Source: an uncultured Polaribacter sp. (GTDB lineage: Bacteria; Bacteroidota; Bacteroidia; Flavobacteriales; Flavobacteriaceae). Taken from it: 64,000 bases of DNA. The stretch is taken from NCBI RefSeq assembly GCF_947501385.1, contig NZ_CANMVP010000008.1:62001-126000 (forward strand). The letters are read 5' to 3'. Below the pieces are notes generated by a model. It did no database searches. It worked only from the letters and a program-made list of their open reading frames with translations, and was not told the origin of the DNA. Position numbers and translations under genes: made by a program. Shown one piece after another: positions 18,422 through 26,469 of this stretch; position 1 is the stretch's first letter; every line of letters begins with the position of its first letter.

Positions 18422-18886
18422 TTATTTATCAAATTTTACCCTTACGGCTTGAGGAACCAATTTTGTGTAATCTCCATTATTTCTAATAACATCTCTTACA
18501 ATTGAAGATGAAATATAAGAAGTTTTTGCTGCTGTTAATAAGAAGACGGTTTCTATGGGGGCTAAATCTCTATTTGTATGTGCAATTGCCTTTTCGAATT
18601 CAAAATCTGCAGGATTTCTAAGTCCTCTTAAAATAAAATCGACATTATTTTTTAGGCAGAAATCTACCGTTAAACCTTTATAAGTTACTATTTTTATTTT
18701 TGGATTGTTACCAAAGCATTTTTCTAGAAATTCTTTACGCTCTTCTAAAGTGAACATGTATTTCTTTTCTGCATTGATACCAATAGCAATAATTAATTCA
18801 TCAAAAAGTGTGACACCTCTTTCTATAATGTCATAATGACCTAATGTTATCGGATCAAAAGATCCAGGAAAAATTGCTTTTTTCAT
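18422..18886 (-). CDS. coaD: Phosphopantetheine adenylyltransferase
   Basis: CoaD catalyses the penultimate step of coenzyme A synthesis. The 154-residue length is standard. PGSFDPITLGHYDIIERG near the start holds the TxGH nucleotidyltransferase motif, and SYISSSIVRDVIRNNGD near 125-141 is the ISST-type signature. It lies 52 bp after ddl and 2 bp before the MORN/TonB gene in the same operon. Confidence 0.96.
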   Translation of the reverse strand: MKKAIFPGSFDPITLGHYDIIERGVTLFDELIIAIGINAEKKYMFTLEERKEFLEKCFGNNPKIKIVTYKGLTVDFCLKNNVDFILRGLRNPADFEFEKAIAHTNRDLAPIETVFLLTAAKTSYISSSIVRDVIRNNGDYTKLVPQAVRVKFDK

Positions 18887-18938
18887 GTGAAATGTTTAAC
18901 AGCACAAATTTAAAGATTATTGCGTAACTTTTTTGATA

Positions 18939-19916
18939 TTATGAATTTAATGTTCCTTGAATAGCATTGTCAAACAATGCCGCTAAAGATATTCCTGCTT
19001 TTTGTGCTTGCTGAGGCAAAATGCTTTCTTCTGTTAAACCAGGCACGGTATTCATTTCTAAAAAATAAGGTTCGTCGTCTACAAAAATATATTCAGACCT
19101 AGAAAAACCAGACATGTTTAAAATTTCATAGACTCTTTTGGCTACTTTTTCGACTTTTTCTTGTTGTGTTTTAGAAATTCTTGCAGGGGTAATTTCTTTA
19201 GATTTTCCTTCGTATTTGGCTTCATAATCAAAGAAATCATTTTCTGAAACAATTTCTGTAACGGGCAACACTTTCGTTTTGCCTTTGTATTGAAGAACAC
19301 CTACAGAAACTTCTGTACCATTTAAAAAAGATTCGATTAAAATTTCTGAATCTTCTTTGTAAGCAATTTCAATAGCTGGTAAAATAGCTTCTTTTGTATG
19401 CGCTTTCGAAATACCGTAACTAGAACCGGCATTGTTTGGTTTGATAAAACAAGGCAACCCTGTCTTTTTTACAATTTCATCAACATTAATGATATCACCT
19501 TTATTTAAATAAATGGATGTTGCCGTTTTAATACCATACGCTTTTACAGCACTCAATGTATCTCTTTTGTTAAACGTTAATGCCATTTGGTAAAATGGGG
19601 CAGAAGTATGTTTTAAATTGATAAGATCAAAATAGGCTAATAGTTGTCCGTTTTCTCCTGGAGCGCCATGAATTGCATTAAAAACACAATCAAAGACCAT
19701 ACGATTATTGTTCAATACAAACGAAAAATCATTTTTATCAATCGGGTATTCATTTTCTTGTTCATCTAAAACAACCCATTTTTCTTTTAGAATTAAAACC
19801 CTAAAAACGGTGTATTTTTCTTTGTCTAAATGGTTATAAACCACATTTCCACTCTTGATAGAAATATGTATTTCAGATGAATAACCCCCCATTACAATGC
19901 CAATAATTTTCTTCAT
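18939..19916 (-). CDS. ddl: D-alanine--D-alanine ligase
   Basis: Ddl joins two D-alanines for the peptidoglycan stem. The 325-residue ATP-grasp protein shows GGYSSEIHISIKSG at its start, NAIHGAPGENGQLLAYF, PCFIKPNNAGSSYGISK and the C-terminal metal/ATP site with FLEMNTVPGLTEESILPQQ. It leads the operon ddl-coaD-MORN/TonB-M14-lactonase. It is divergent from a PASTA protein gene, another peptidoglycan-linked function, with the promoters in the 90-bp gap. Confidence 0.96.
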   Translation of the reverse strand: MKKIIGIVMGGYSSEIHISIKSGNVVYNHLDKEKYTVFRVLILKEKWVVLDEQENEYPIDKNDFSFVLNNNRMVFDCVFNAIHGAPGENGQLLAYFDLINLKHTSAPFYQMALTFNKRDTLSAVKAYGIKTATSIYLNKGDIINVDEIVKKTGLPCFIKPNNAGSSYGISKAHTKEAILPAIEIAYKEDSEILIESFLNGTEVSVGVLQYKGKTKVLPVTEIVSENDFFDYEAKYEGKSKEITPARISKTQQEKVEKVAKRVYEILNMSGFSRSEYIFVDDEPYFLEMNTVPGLTEESILPQQAQKAGISLAALFDNAIQGTLNS

Positions 19917-19935
19917 TTTACTATAAATAATAAAA

Positions 19936-19967
19936 CAAATTTATCAAAATATAAATAGAAATAGCAA
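19936..19967 (-). promoter_or_regulatory. Candidate promoter of the ddl operon
   Basis: On the minus strand a -33 TTG (19967-19965) is followed after 21 bp by TAAATTTG (19943-19936), which fits the Flavobacterium pattern TTG-N17-23-TAnnTTTG. It lies 19 bp before the ddl start codon. Confidence 0.6.
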
Positions 19968-19980
19968 CGTTTAGTTTTTA

Positions 19981-19988
19981 TATATTTG
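19981..19988 (+). promoter_or_regulatory. Candidate -7 element of PASTA-rluD
   Basis: TATATTTG matches TAnnTTTG and lies 18 bp before the ATG at 20007. The -33 element is not obvious. Confidence 0.5.
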
Positions 19989-20006
19989 TGAGATAAAAAA
20001 AAAGGT

Positions 20007-20561
20007 ATGAGTTTGATTCAATTTTTAAAAAGTAAAACTTTTTTTATACAAATTGCGATTGCAATTGTTGGTTTGTTTCTGTTTGTTTTTCTGTTAAAAT
20101 ATTGGTTGGGTGTTACTACAAATCACAACCAAAAAATACAGGTTCCCGATTTACAAAAATTAACTTTAGATGATGTTGATAGAAAGTTAAAGGAATTACA
20201 TTTAGATTATAAAATTATAGACAGTGCGAGTTACAATCCAGAGTATCCAAAAAGATCTGTGATAGAGCAAACACCAGAAGCAGGAGATTTTGTAAAGGAA
20301 AAACGTAAAATTTACCTGACTTTAAATCCGTCTAAATACAGAGATGTCTCAATTCCGAATTTAAATGGACGAACAAAGAGACAGGCATCTTCTCAATTAA
20401 GAGCTATGGGGTTAAATGTAGGTACAAATTTTACCTATGTAAGTGATATTGGTAAAGATGTTGTGAGAGGTTTGCGTTACAACGGTACCATCGTAAACGA
20501 AGGAGATAAATTGCCCTTAAACTCAATTGTAGATTTGGTTTTAGGAGATGGGAGACGTTAA
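20007..20561 (+). CDS. Membrane-anchored PASTA-domain protein
   Basis: The 184-residue protein has one N-terminal membrane segment (about 11-31) and two PASTA domains outside the membrane, at about 44-108 and 112-180 (IQVPDLQKLTLDDVDRKL; VSIPNLNGRTKRQASSQL). PASTA domains bind uncrosslinked peptidoglycan or beta-lactams in kinases and PBPs. Here no kinase or transpeptidase domain is attached. Together with divergent ddl this suggests a cell-wall role (inference). rluD follows after 70 bp. Confidence 0.85.
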   Translation: MSLIQFLKSKTFFIQIAIAIVGLFLFVFLLKYWLGVTTNHNQKIQVPDLQKLTLDDVDRKLKELHLDYKIIDSASYNPEYPKRSVIEQTPEAGDFVKEKRKIYLTLNPSKYRDVSIPNLNGRTKRQASSQLRAMGLNVGTNFTYVSDIGKDVVRGLRYNGTIVNEGDKLPLNSIVDLVLGDGRR

Positions 20562-20563
20562 CT

Positions 20564-20604
20564 TGGAGTTGGAAGTTGGAAGTTGGAAGCTTGAAGTGGG
20601 AAGT
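20564..20604 (+). repeat. 7-bp tandem repeat (about six TGGAAGT units)
   Basis: Between the PASTA stop and the rluD start, six near-identical units can be read: TGGAGT, TGGAAGT, TGGAAGT, TGGAAGC, TTGAAGT, GGGAAGT. The purine-rich tract lies in an operon gap, 28-68 bp before rluD. Copy-number change would alter the spacing but not a reading frame. Confidence 0.8.
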
Positions 20605-20631
20605 TGATAGGAATTTAAGAAAATTATTATT

Positions 20632-21666
20632 TTGCAGGAAGAACAGAGTCAAGAATTAGAGAATGAAGAATTATACGAACACCATAAGTTTGTAGCAAGT
20701 GCTGGACAAGAACCTTTGCGCGTAGATAAATTTCTAATGAATTTTATTGAAAATGCGACAAGAAATAAAGTACAGCAAGCTGCAAAAGCAGGAAATGTAT
20801 TGGTGAATGACGTTGCTGTAAAATCGAACCACAAAGTTAAGCCACAAGATATCGTTAGGGTTGTTTTAACGTATCCGCCAGCAGAAAACTTATTGGTGGC
20901 AGAAGAGCTTCCATTAGATATTATTTATGAAGATGATGCGGTAATGGTGGTAAACAAAGCGGCAGGTATGGTGGTGCATCCAGGTCATGGAAACTATTCT
21001 GGAACCTTGGTAAACGGCTTAATTCATCACATAGAAAATCTACCAACCAACTCTAATGAACGGCCTGGTTTAGTGCATAGAATAGACAAAGATACCAGTG
21101 GATTGTTAGTGGTTGCAAAAACTGAATTTGCAATGGCTCATTTATCGCGTCAGTTTTTTGACAGAACTACAGAACGTTTGTATTATGCTTTGGTTTGGGG
21201 GTATATAGACGAAGATGAAGGTCGTATTGAAGGAAATATTGGTCGAAGTTTAAAAAATCGCTTGCAAATGGATGTTTTTCCGAATGGTGATTTTGGAAAA
21301 CATGCAGTTACCCATTTTAAAGTACTGGAAAGACTTACCTATGTTACTTTGGTAGAATGTAAGTTAGAAACAGGAAGAACACATCAAATTAGAGCACATT
21401 TTAAACATATTGGGCATACCTTATTTAATGATGAACGTTATGGTGGAAACGATATTTTAAAAGGAACTACATTTACCAAGTATAAGCAATTTGTACAAAA
21501 CTGTTTTAAAACATTACCAAGACAAGCACTACACGCTAAAACATTAGGTTTTACGCATCCTACAACGGGTGATTTTATGCAGTTTAACTCTGAAGTACCA
21601 CAAGATATGGTAGATTGTTTAGAGAAATGGAGAAACTATACCGTCAATTCTAAAGACGAACTTTAG
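20632..21666 (+). CDS. rluD: RluD-family 23S rRNA pseudouridine synthase
   Basis: The 344-residue enzyme has an S4 RNA-binding domain at about 29-90 (LRVDKFLMNFIE, then VLVNDVAVKSNHKV) and the RluA-type catalytic site HRIDKDTSGLLVVAK with Asp152. RluD modifies the helix 69 loop of 23S rRNA, but RluA-family specificity is hard to set from sequence. The start used is TTG at 20632, just ahead of an acidic N-terminal tail typical of flavobacterial RluD; the next in-frame ATG lies inside the S4 domain. Confidence 0.9.
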   Translation: MQEEQSQELENEELYEHHKFVASAGQEPLRVDKFLMNFIENATRNKVQQAAKAGNVLVNDVAVKSNHKVKPQDIVRVVLTYPPAENLLVAEELPLDIIYEDDAVMVVNKAAGMVVHPGHGNYSGTLVNGLIHHIENLPTNSNERPGLVHRIDKDTSGLLVVAKTEFAMAHLSRQFFDRTTERLYYALVWGYIDEDEGRIEGNIGRSLKNRLQMDVFPNGDFGKHAVTHFKVLERLTYVTLVECKLETGRTHQIRAHFKHIGHTLFNDERYGGNDILKGTTFTKYKQFVQNCFKTLPRQALHAKTLGFTHPTTGDFMQFNSEVPQDMVDCLEKWRNYTVNSKDEL

Positions 21667-21771
21667 GAAGCTTTTTTCATTTCTGTACGTCCCCGTCCTG
21701 AAAAATTTTGGAATATATTTAACTCAAAATGCACAACGGGTTGTAATTGTATTTTTATATGATTTAAGTAT

Positions 21772-22593
21772 CTATTCTTTTTGAAATGTAAGTAGTGGTG
21801 TTTTCGTTTGAAATGCTGTATTTTGGGTTACACTTTTATTGAATATTTTCTCAAATAAAGAAGTGCTATGCGTAAACATTGTGACCATATCTGCATTTAT
21901 ATCTGAAACATATTGGTTGATACCTTCTACGATAGAAACACTCTGAAGTTCTTTTACTTTTATATTTTTGTAGGAAAATATTATTTTTAGTCTTCTTTCT
22001 CGAAGGTGTAAATCTTCTTCAAAATCTTCATTTTCTTTTTTAATATGAAGAATGTGAATCCAAGATTTTAATAATTTTGCAAATGGAATTATAGTTTCAA
22101 GTTCTTCTTCTAAGTTTTGTAGATCGCTTGAATATACGATGTTATTGATGCCTTTATAACTTGCATGCTCAGGGATTGTAAGGACAGGTAAACTACTATT
22201 TGTAATAATACTTGCTGCATTACTTCCAAAAATAATTTTTTTAATGCCAGTAGCTCCCTTAGTGCCAATACATATGATATCAACATTATTCTTTAGAGCA
22301 AATACTTCTACTTCTTTTGCCATAGAGGTACCAAAAATAATTCTAGTGCTTATTTGAATATTGTTATTGTTTTCCTTTTTAATTGATTTAATGAGCTCAT
22401 CCATATCCCGCTTTGAACCTATTTTGATGGCTTCTTCTAACTTTCTAGAACTAATTCTAGTCATTGGTTGCGAATTGGTATTTATAAAGTGAAGTAACAC
22501 CAAGTCAAATTTAATATCCTTATTTAAGTCTATTGCATATTGAATGGCTATTTTAGATAATTGAGAGAAATCTGTTGGAATTAATACTTTCAT
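21772..22593 (-). CDS. Universal stress protein, two-domain (first of four)
   Basis: The 273-residue cytosolic protein contains two UspA-type domains (about 1-142 and 145-272). Domain 1 keeps the ATP-binding pattern GTKGATGIKKIIFGSNAAS (G-2x-G-9x-G-S), while domain 2 is degenerate. The start MKVLIPTDFSQLSKIAIQYA is typical. It is convergent with rluD. Its own promoter carries a Crp/Fnr-type box (separate entry), which points to control by oxygen, redox or energy state. Confidence 0.9.
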   Translation of the reverse strand: MKVLIPTDFSQLSKIAIQYAIDLNKDIKFDLVLLHFINTNSQPMTRISSRKLEEAIKIGSKRDMDELIKSIKKENNNNIQISTRIIFGTSMAKEVEVFALKNNVDIICIGTKGATGIKKIIFGSNAASIITNSSLPVLTIPEHASYKGINNIVYSSDLQNLEEELETIIPFAKLLKSWIHILHIKKENEDFEEDLHLRERRLKIIFSYKNIKVKELQSVSIVEGINQYVSDINADMVTMFTHSTSLFEKIFNKSVTQNTAFQTKTPLLTFQKE

Positions 22594-22616
22594 AGTATGG
22601 GATGTATTTTGGATTG

Positions 22617-22659
22617 TAAATCTATACTATAAAAAAATGTTACACCATGATATTTATCA
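22617..22659 (-). promoter_or_regulatory. Crp/Fnr-type box and -7 element, universal stress gene 1
   Basis: The palindrome TGATATTTATCA (TGAT-N4-ATCA) at 22648-22659 is followed on the minus strand, after exactly 23 bp, by TAGATTTA at 22624-22617, a one-mismatch TAnnTTTG. The start codon is 23 bp further on. This spacing places the box centre near -41, the class II activator position. The same layout with the same spacing occurs at the promoters near 24524 and 25501. Confidence 0.7.
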
Positions 22660-22678
22660 GTTTGAAAACGCTTCGATA

Positions 22679-23533
22679 TCAACTAGGAAAAACAAGTACA
22701 GGTGTATGTGTATGATTTACCATTTTCTTAGATAGGCTTTTTTCGAAAATGCGCTCAATAAAGTTTCGGTTTCTAGTGATTAAGACTAACATATCTGGTT
22801 TTGAATTTTCGAGAAGTGCTGCCAGTTCATCCTCTATATCTTTCGCATAAAGAAGTTCAAATCGGAAATTTTCACTGCTAATCATTTTGGCTACTTCGGT
22901 TTCTAATTGTAAAAGCTTTTCTCTTTCTTGTTCTAAATCTTCAAAATATCTACTTATATGAATTATGTGAAGACCAGCTCCATAGTATTGTATAATTTCT
23001 TTGATAAACCTAATACAGGTTGTGTCTTTTATATGAAAATCTGTTGCAAAAACTATTTCAGATAAATTATCGAATTTTGCTTCTTTAGGAACCGTCAATA
23101 CAATAGATTTTGTATTACGAATGGTTTGGGCAGCTAAACTTCCAAAAATTTTATTCTCAATACCATGGTTACCAATTGTACCCATTATAACCATAAGTGG
23201 GTCTAAATTCTCCATATATTCCTTAAGAAATAAGGTCTGACCTCGTACAATGTCATATGCACACTCCAGATTAAAAGCTTCTATTCTTTCTTTGAGTTTT
23301 ACAAGCTTGTTTTTTGCTTCTTCCTCTAACAATCTAATTGTATCTAAGAGAATGGTAGGATTTTTTTCAGCAGATGCCAACGAACCAATCTCAATAGCAT
23401 GTACTATCCTAATTTTGCTTTTTAGTGCTTTAGCTAATGCGATGACATAAGGCATTGTATTTTTGGCACAATCAGAGAAATCAGTTGGGTATACAATTAG
23501 TTTTGAGTTCAATTTTACTGTGTTTAACATCAT
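22679..23533 (-). CDS. Universal stress protein, two-domain (second of four)
   Basis: The 284-residue protein has two UspA domains, with the ATP motif GTIGNHGIENKIFGSLAAQ in domain 1. Two adjacent start codons (23533 and 23530) are possible. Unlike its three neighbours it has no TGAT-N4-ATCA box upstream, so it may be read through from the upstream stress gene or use another promoter. A long helix with RLLEEEAKNKLVKLKER is slightly unusual for the family. Confidence 0.88.
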   Translation of the reverse strand: MMLNTVKLNSKLIVYPTDFSDCAKNTMPYVIALAKALKSKIRIVHAIEIGSLASAEKNPTILLDTIRLLEEEAKNKLVKLKERIEAFNLECAYDIVRGQTLFLKEYMENLDPLMVIMGTIGNHGIENKIFGSLAAQTIRNTKSIVLTVPKEAKFDNLSEIVFATDFHIKDTTCIRFIKEIIQYYGAGLHIIHISRYFEDLEQEREKLLQLETEVAKMISSENFRFELLYAKDIEDELAALLENSKPDMLVLITRNRNFIERIFEKSLSKKMVNHTHTPVLVFPS

Positions 23534-23657
23534 ACTTTTCTAGATCTTTTTAATAAGATATTAAATGATCGTTTTGGTTACTAGTAGATTTGTTACATCG
23601 CTTTAATTTACAACTTTTTTTGTAATCTAGTTTTTTACTAATTAATTGAGAGGAATT

Positions 23658-24497
23658 TTAATTTCTTAAATCGTGCAGCGCCAACACAGGAATTTTGGAA
23701 TGATACCCTAAGTTTTTAACCATAGGTTTAAATAAAATACTTTCAAGAAAATTATGCTTTTTGTTAATAAAGACTACCATATCACCATCACGAGTTTTTA
23801 TAAATACATTAATAGCCTTTTGTACCTCGGTGTCGTTTACCGTGTGAAACGAATATTCTAGTCTTTCAAAATAACTTTTTAGAAGTATTTGGTTATTCAA
23901 CTGATCTTCATTTAGAGATTTATCCTTGACTGATATGTGTAAAATTCTTATTGCTGATTTCGTTATTTCAGCGATATCTACTAAGTGCTGAAATTCTCGC
24001 CTCTTAAAATTTGTTTTATAATCTGTTGGAAATATTATTTCTTTAATGCCTTTGAACGTAGCCTTTTTAGGAACAGCGAGCACAGGGCAGTTTCTAATTT
24101 TCTCCATGGCAAGAACGGTTTGAGTACCATAAATTTCAATTTTAGAATTTGTCCCCCCTTTGGTTCCCATAATAACCATATCGATATCCCGTTTATCTAC
24201 TACCTCTTTTATAACACTTATTAAAGAGCCACATTCAGATATTATATGGAATTTATGATTGGTAACTTTATTAGTGTTTAATAGTCTTTTTAGAACATGT
24301 ATCAAGCCTATATTTGATTTTCTTTTAGATTTTTTTAAATCTCTTATAGCCGTAAGTTCCATTGTATAAGGTTCAATCTCATAGGTGTTTAGAATACAAA
24401 ATTCACAGACTTCATCTTTATATAAATTGATAGCATAGTCCATCGCATTTTGAGCATTCTTAGAAAAATCTGTTGGTAAAAGTATTCTGCGTTCCAT
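23658..24497 (-). CDS. Universal stress protein, two-domain (third of four)
   Basis: The 279-residue protein starts MERRILLPTDFSKNAQNAMDYAI and carries GTKGGTNSKIEIYGTQTVLAME in domain 1, where Thr replaces Ser after the last Gly. It is clearly more similar to the fourth copy than to the first two (shared KIxNCPVLAxP and LHDL endings), so the pair probably arose by tandem duplication. A Crp/Fnr-type box precedes it. Confidence 0.9.
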   Translation of the reverse strand: MERRILLPTDFSKNAQNAMDYAINLYKDEVCEFCILNTYEIEPYTMELTAIRDLKKSKRKSNIGLIHVLKRLLNTNKVTNHKFHIISECGSLISVIKEVVDKRDIDMVIMGTKGGTNSKIEIYGTQTVLAMEKIRNCPVLAVPKKATFKGIKEIIFPTDYKTNFKRREFQHLVDIAEITKSAIRILHISVKDKSLNEDQLNNQILLKSYFERLEYSFHTVNDTEVQKAINVFIKTRDGDMVVFINKKHNFLESILFKPMVKNLGYHSKIPVLALHDLRN

Positions 24498-24523
24498 AAA
24501 GTGTTATGTGATAAAAATGAGAT

Positions 24524-24566
24524 CAAATGTATTTTTTAGTTTCCTACATTACAATGATATTTATCA
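24524..24566 (-). promoter_or_regulatory. Crp/Fnr-type box and -7 element, universal stress gene 3
   Basis: TGATATTTATCA at 24555-24566 is identical to the box of gene 1. TACATTTG at 24531-24524, a perfect TAnnTTTG, follows after exactly 23 bp. The start codon is 26 bp beyond the -7 element. Confidence 0.75.
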
Positions 24567-24627
24567 GTTAGGTTTCAGTAAAGAAAACCTAGGTATAAAG
24601 AATACATTGTTATTAATAATACCTCTC

Positions 24628-25479
24628 TTAAGTGTGTAAATCATGTAAAGCCATTATGGGTACTTTAGTGTATGATCCTAATTTTTTCGCCATTGAAGTA
24701 GAAAATATTCTTTTAAGAAAACTATTCTGTCTATTCATAAAAATGATCATACCACTATTTCTACTATCGGAGAAAAAATGTACGCTTTCTTCTATGTTAT
24801 TGCTATTAAGAGTATGGAAAGAATAATCAATGCCTTCAAAATATTTGGGAAGCTTATCTCTATTTTTATATTGTTTTTCACTGATTGACATATTGTTACT
24901 GATGTGAAGAATACGAAGAGGAACTTCACTTTTATGAGTAATTTCTTTAAGGCTTAATAATTCATTTTTTTTATATGGTATCGAAAAATCCGTTACAAAT
25001 ACTATTTCATTCGTAGGAGGAAATTTTGCTTCTCTTGGAATAGCAAGTACTGGACAATTCGTAATTTTTTCCATCGTAATAACTGTATTGCTACCATAAA
25101 TTTTGTCTCTTCTTTTACCAGCACCATTTGTTCCCATTACAATCATTTCTATATCCATTTCTTCTACTAGTACTTCTATAGCCACGAGAGGCGTTGCAAA
25201 TTTGGAAATTTGATGAAAGTGATGCTCAGTAGAATTATATTTTGAATCTAGTTTTACTACTGTTTTGCTCAGTCCATTTTTAGATTTTGTTGCAGCAAGA
25301 TCATAGGTTTTTTCACCAGGTTCAGGAATCATTAAACTATCTAGCGTGAAGCTATTTACGGAAAATGAATTCAGCAAGTAGAAATCACAAGGCTCATTTT
25401 TATACATTTTTATAGCATATCTTAATGCATTTTGAGCTGTTTCAGAGAAATCTGTTGGGACTAAAACTTTTCTTTTCAT
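24628..25479 (-). CDS. Universal stress protein, two-domain (fourth of four)
   Basis: I place the start at 25479 (MKRKVLVPTDFSETAQNALRYAI), giving 283 residues; an upstream in-frame ATG at 25503 would put the start codon on top of the -7 element. Domain 1 has GTNGAGKRRDKIYGSNTVITME. The C-terminal region with FMNRQNSFLKRIFSTSMAKKLG parallels gene 3. It is divergent from the DoxX gene, with the Crp/Fnr-type box in the gap. Confidence 0.9.
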   Translation of the reverse strand: MKRKVLVPTDFSETAQNALRYAIKMYKNEPCDFYLLNSFSVNSFTLDSLMIPEPGEKTYDLAATKSKNGLSKTVVKLDSKYNSTEHHFHQISKFATPLVAIEVLVEEMDIEMIVMGTNGAGKRRDKIYGSNTVITMEKITNCPVLAIPREAKFPPTNEIVFVTDFSIPYKKNELLSLKEITHKSEVPLRILHISNNMSISEKQYKNRDKLPKYFEGIDYSFHTLNSNNIEESVHFFSDSRNSGMIIFMNRQNSFLKRIFSTSMAKKLGSYTKVPIMALHDLHT

Positions 25480-25500
25480 AATAATCTGTTTGTATGTAGA

Positions 25501-25543
25501 CAAAATTATAATGAAATTTATAAAGAGGATATGATATTTATCA
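25501..25543 (-). promoter_or_regulatory. Crp/Fnr-type box and -7 element, universal stress gene 4
   Basis: TGATATTTATCA at 25532-25543 has the same core as the other two boxes, and TAATTTTG at 25508-25501, a perfect TAnnTTTG, follows after exactly 23 bp. The start codon is 21 bp beyond. The box lies between this gene and divergent doxX, so it might act on both. Confidence 0.75.
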
Positions 25544-25634
25544 GTACTGTAATTTATGCATGAATATTGCTTTCTATCAATAAGATCTACTAATTATTTT
25601 CTATCATATTTATAACTATTTATCAACTAAAATC

Positions 25635-26000
25635 ATGAACAAACAAAGAAAAATAATCGGATGGATTGTTACTATTATTGCTTGTCTCGCAACGGGTTGG
25701 GGTGTAATCGGAAAATTTATTAGCCCTGAAATGCAGGCAAAAATGACCTCGATAGGTTTTGAGCCCTATACACAAATGGTTGCAGTTTTTGAATTAATTA
25801 CTGTTGTCCTTTTTATACTCCCACAAACGGGTAGAATTGGTGCATTATTAATGTCTGCACTTATGGCAGGTGCTGTATCGGCGCATCTTGGACACGACCA
25901 AAATATTGGGTTCCAGATTACTATTTTGTGTTTGGTTTGGGCAGCAACACTTATTCGATATCCAGAATTCTTACGCTTTAGTGCAAAACAAAAATCTTAA
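25635..26000 (+). CDS. DoxX-family membrane protein
   Basis: The 121-residue protein has four hydrophobic segments and the DoxX pattern (IIACLATGWGVIGKFI, then FELITVVLFILPQTGRIGALLMSALMAGAVSAHL). DoxX-like proteins are linked to quinone or redox functions, but few have a defined reaction. It faces the stress protein gene across an intergenic region with a Crp/Fnr-type box. A hairpin terminator follows the stop codon. Confidence 0.82.
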   Translation: MNKQRKIIGWIVTIIACLATGWGVIGKFISPEMQAKMTSIGFEPYTQMVAVFELITVVLFILPQTGRIGALLMSALMAGAVSAHLGHDQNIGFQITILCLVWAATLIRYPEFLRFSAKQKS

Positions 26001-26005
26001 CCTGA

Positions 26006-26039
26006 TACGAAGGGAGTACTTAGCTTCCTTCGTGTTTTT
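26006..26039 (+). terminator. Intrinsic terminator after doxX
   Basis: ACGAAGG (26007-26013) pairs with CCTTCGT (26027-26033). The stem can be extended by two or three pairs on the loop and outer sides, and it is followed by GTTTTT. Confidence 0.75.
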
Positions 26040-26469
26040 AATTAAAAATTAAAAAAAAATACTTAGAGCTATACTTTTAAAAAGATAAGTCAAAAGAATC
26101 TAATATTTAGCTTTTGAACAGGTTGGATTATTAAAACTTGCTTACATCAGACTAAATATAATGCCACAGACTAATAAATTCTAAAGGCAATAATTTTTTA
26201 CTGATTCTTGGTGAATACTTTATAATTAATAAATATTCTTTTATTACTACTTGCAGTAGTAATTTTTTTTTGAAATTGTTACTCTGAAATTAATAATCAG
26301 TTTTAGGTTTTGATTCTAAAAATATGGAGCTACTCAATACTTTTGTAAAGTATGATTTATAAGTTTATTCAATTAATTACGAACTGTAACAAAAGAAATA
26401 AATAATTGTCTTTTATATAAGTTTTATATTTTTAATAAAGAAAACTAATTTTATAACAATAAGAATTTA
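26040..26469. other. Gene-free stretch before the AraC-type regulator
   Basis: This AT-rich stretch of about 430 bp has no open frame with coding character on either strand and no repeat that I can identify. Any promoter of the regulator gene would lie here, but no convincing TAnnTTTG element stands out. Confidence 0.5.

Noticed and set aside
23534..23657. Crp/Fnr-type box ahead of the second universal stress gene
   Set aside because: I looked for TGAT-N4-ATCA at the position used by the other three genes; only weak half-site-like sequence is present, so no box is reported.
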